From Closterium sp. NIES-65 (Eukaryota; Streptophyta; Zygnematophyceae; Desmidiales; Closteriaceae): a stretch of DNA of 64,000 bases. The notes beneath the pieces were generated by a model that saw only the letters and a list, made by a program, of their open reading frames with translations, was not told the origin of the DNA and searched no databases. The position numbers and the translations under genes were made by a program. The stretch lies in assembly GCA_948144175.1 (NCBI GenBank), contig CANXME010000897.1, positions 883,001-947,000 of the forward strand, given 5' to 3'. Positions 61,956 through 64,000 of the stretch are shown here, one piece after another; the first letter of the stretch is position 1; every line of letters starts with the position of its first letter.

Positions 61956-64000
61956 CAGACGGGCCCTCTACTGACAGGTCACGCCGCTCGCCCGACCCAA
62001 CCGACCCTCACCGAGTGATTGTGCCGGTTCACGCAATCGACCACACCCGGCCGAAAAAGGAGGGTACCACGGTAGACAGCCCTATACTGCTCAGTGGGAA
62101 AATTGGGACGGACTTAGTTAAAATCTTCGTAGACGCGGGAGCCAGCCACAGCCTCATTAACACTGCTACAGCACGGAAACTGCAACTGCCACTGGACAGA
62201 TGCTTACCTGAGATCGACGCACGACTGGTAGACGGCACGCCGCTGGCAATACGGGAACGCGTAGACCGAGTTCGGATTCGATGCGGGGGTAACTTCACGT
62301 TTAGTCAGGAAATGCTCGCAACGACCCTCGACGGAACCGACATTTTACTCGGGCGTGATTGGCTGCGACGACACAATCCGCGAATTGACTGGACGACGGG
62401 CGACTGCACCGTGCGAGTAAACGGTAACAACATCGCCTTACCTCGCTGGGGCTCGCCTGAGTCTTCGTCGGTGCGTGTCAATGCGATCACGATGAAACGC
62501 GCTGTTGCGGCCGGAGCTGACGTGTACGCGGTTGACATTCGGGAAGCCGAGGCAGCAGACAAGGGAGGGGATTTACAGAAACTGCTGACCGACGTACCGA
62601 GTGATCTGGCAGCACTGTTAACACGATACAGTGACATTTTCCCGGATGACTTACCGACGGGACTGCCACCTCAGCGACCGCACGATCACAGGATAGAACT
62701 GGAACCGGGGGCACAGCCAACAGTACAGCGACAGTTCAGACTGACCCAACCCAAACTAGACGAACTAAGGAAGCAGCTCGATTACCTGCTCGAGAAAGAA
62801 TTCATTCGCCCTAGCTCGTCGCCCTTCGCCGCACCAATATTGTTCACACCGAAAAAAGACGGGGGTTTTCGCATGTGCATCGACTACAGGGCACTGAACA
62901 GGGTTACCATCAAATCCCGTTACCCCATCCCACGAGCCGACGAACTGATCGACCAACTGCGCACAGCCCGGGTTTTCTCGAAAATCGACCTCCGAGGAGG
63001 CTACCACCAAATCCGCGTCAACCCACCCGACTGCCCTAAAACCGCATTCCGAACACGCTACGGATCCTTCGAATACACCGTCATGCCATTCGGACTGACC
63101 AACGCCCCCGCCACTTTCCAAATGACCATCAACGAAGCATTCCGCCCACTTTTAGATAAGTGCGTCATCGTTTATCTGGACGACATACTGATTTACAGCC
63201 CTGACAGAGCACAGCACTTACAAGACATCGAAGCAGTTTTTAAAATCCTGAGTGAGAACCGCCTACTGACCAAAGCATCTAAGTGTGAGTTTTTACAGGA
63301 CCGCCTGGAGTTTTTGGGACATGTTATTTCAGCTGCAGGAGTGGAAATAGACCCGAAGAAAATTGCGACGATTCAGGCTTGGCACGCGCCGACCAACTTG
63401 ACCGAGTTGCAGAGTTTCGTGGGGTTCGTCAACTACGTGCGCCGGTTCGTCCCCGACATGGCGAAGCTGACTGCCCCGTTGACCGACCTGCTGAGGAAGG
63501 GGGTTGAGTACACGTGGGGGGAGAAAGAGCAAGCTGCCTTCTCGGCCCTCAAAAATATTTTGTGCTCCCCGCCCGTCCTTCACATTGCAGATCCCCACCG
63601 TCCGTTCGAGCTCGTCACCGACGCAAGTGACATCGCTGTGGGAGCAGTACTGTTGCAGGACTTCGGGAACGGCCTCCAGCCAATCGCGTACGAGTCCCGC
63701 AAACTACACCCGCCCGAACGTAACTACCCGATACACGACCGCGAGATGCTAGCGATCGTGCACGCGTTCAAAGTTTGGCGATGTTACCTGACGGGCGCCG
63801 ACGTGACAGTACGGACAGACCACCGCTCGCTACAGTACCTTCGCGCCCAACCGAATCTCAACCCACGACAGATTCGCTGGTTGGACTATCTCGAGTCCAA
63901 CTTTCACTACACCGTTACGTACAAGAAAGGCGCATCCAACATCGCCGACGCTCTCACCCGCCCCACCGCCCAACTCCACGCCATCCTACTCGCCCAGACC
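61940..64000 (+). CDS. Gypsy-3 pol (PR-RT-RNase H, partial at window edge)
   Basis: About 687 codons are open in the frame -1 to gag and run off the window. The protease shows KIFVDAGASHSLINTATA, with ILLGRDWL after it. RT shows [31 protein letters not shown] and YLDDILIYS, all intact. RNase H has VTDASDIAVGAVLLQDF, DREMLAIVHAFKVWRCYL and TDHRSLQYL. Unlike the other two copies, no lesion is visible in this part of pol. Integrase lies beyond the window. Confidence 0.9.

Larger units (their letters stand above)
60285..64000 (+). mobile_element. Gypsy-3: related chromovirus-type element, cut by window edge
   Basis: Starts with a 327 bp LTR (60285-60611; TGTAAGGAATTTTC...CCCGTAACA). CTTGGTTATCAGAGCC, a primer binding site variant, follows. 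gag and pol resemble Gypsy-1 and Gypsy-2 but are clearly diverged in LTR, leader and N-terminal gag, so it is a sister subfamily. pol is open to the window end, including RT and RNase H. Confidence 0.92.

Overview
The window looks like nuclear DNA of a streptophyte green alga. The host genes are intron-rich, GC-rich and plant-like: a plant-type QCR7, a plant-type WDR76/DDB2-like WD40 protein and a plant-type dipeptide epimerase. The transposons are Ty1/copia elements and chromodomain-bearing Ty3/gypsy elements. The copia polyprotein resembles what I recall from desmids such as Closterium (Zygnematophyceae). That genus-level guess is from memory and could not be checked here. I recognised no rRNA, tRNA or CRISPR array.

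Layout. 1-12407: a decayed minus-strand gypsy element (Gypsy-1) split by a 7.2 kb copia element at 79-7309 (target-site duplication CCCAG). 12408-16241: mostly non-coding, with one glycosyltransferase-like ORF segment. 16242-38782 (minus): one very large gene for an inositol-trisphosphate-receptor-family (IP3R/ITPR) intracellular calcium channel. I could model it as 34 exons whose phases all close, giving 3,611 residues. 39761-40726 (minus): QCR7 of mitochondrial complex III. 41396-44418 (minus): a type II membrane protein resembling fucosyltransferase-type glycosyltransferases. 45272-49156 (plus): the WDR76/DDB2-like protein. 49517-52829 (minus): an enolase-superfamily L-Ala-D/L-Glu-type dipeptide epimerase with a long N-terminal extension. 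53300-59933: a second gypsy copy (Gypsy-2, TSD CCTAA), itself carrying a 1.5 kb TRIM-like non-autonomous LTR element (TSD ATTAT). 60285-64000: a third, related gypsy copy (Gypsy-3) running off the right edge with an open pol frame.

The most interesting item is the IP3R-family gene. Such channels are known from animals, many protists and chlorophyte algae, but canonical ones are regarded as missing from land plants. Architecture is retained: beta-trefoil/MIR region, RIH, RIH-associated, six-helix-type pore and the C-terminal CxxC...HxxxxH region. Most residues that contact IP3 in animal receptors are not, and the pore filter motif is changed. Its introns hold kilobase-scale tandem arrays.

A second unexpected pattern recurs in three unrelated genes. 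The last 25-66 bases of an exon, together with the 5' splice site, are repeated once inside the intron just downstream. In two of the four cases the differences are mostly synonymous. The gypsy copies also share a correctly phased GGGAAAC -1 frameshift heptamer at the gag/pol junction.
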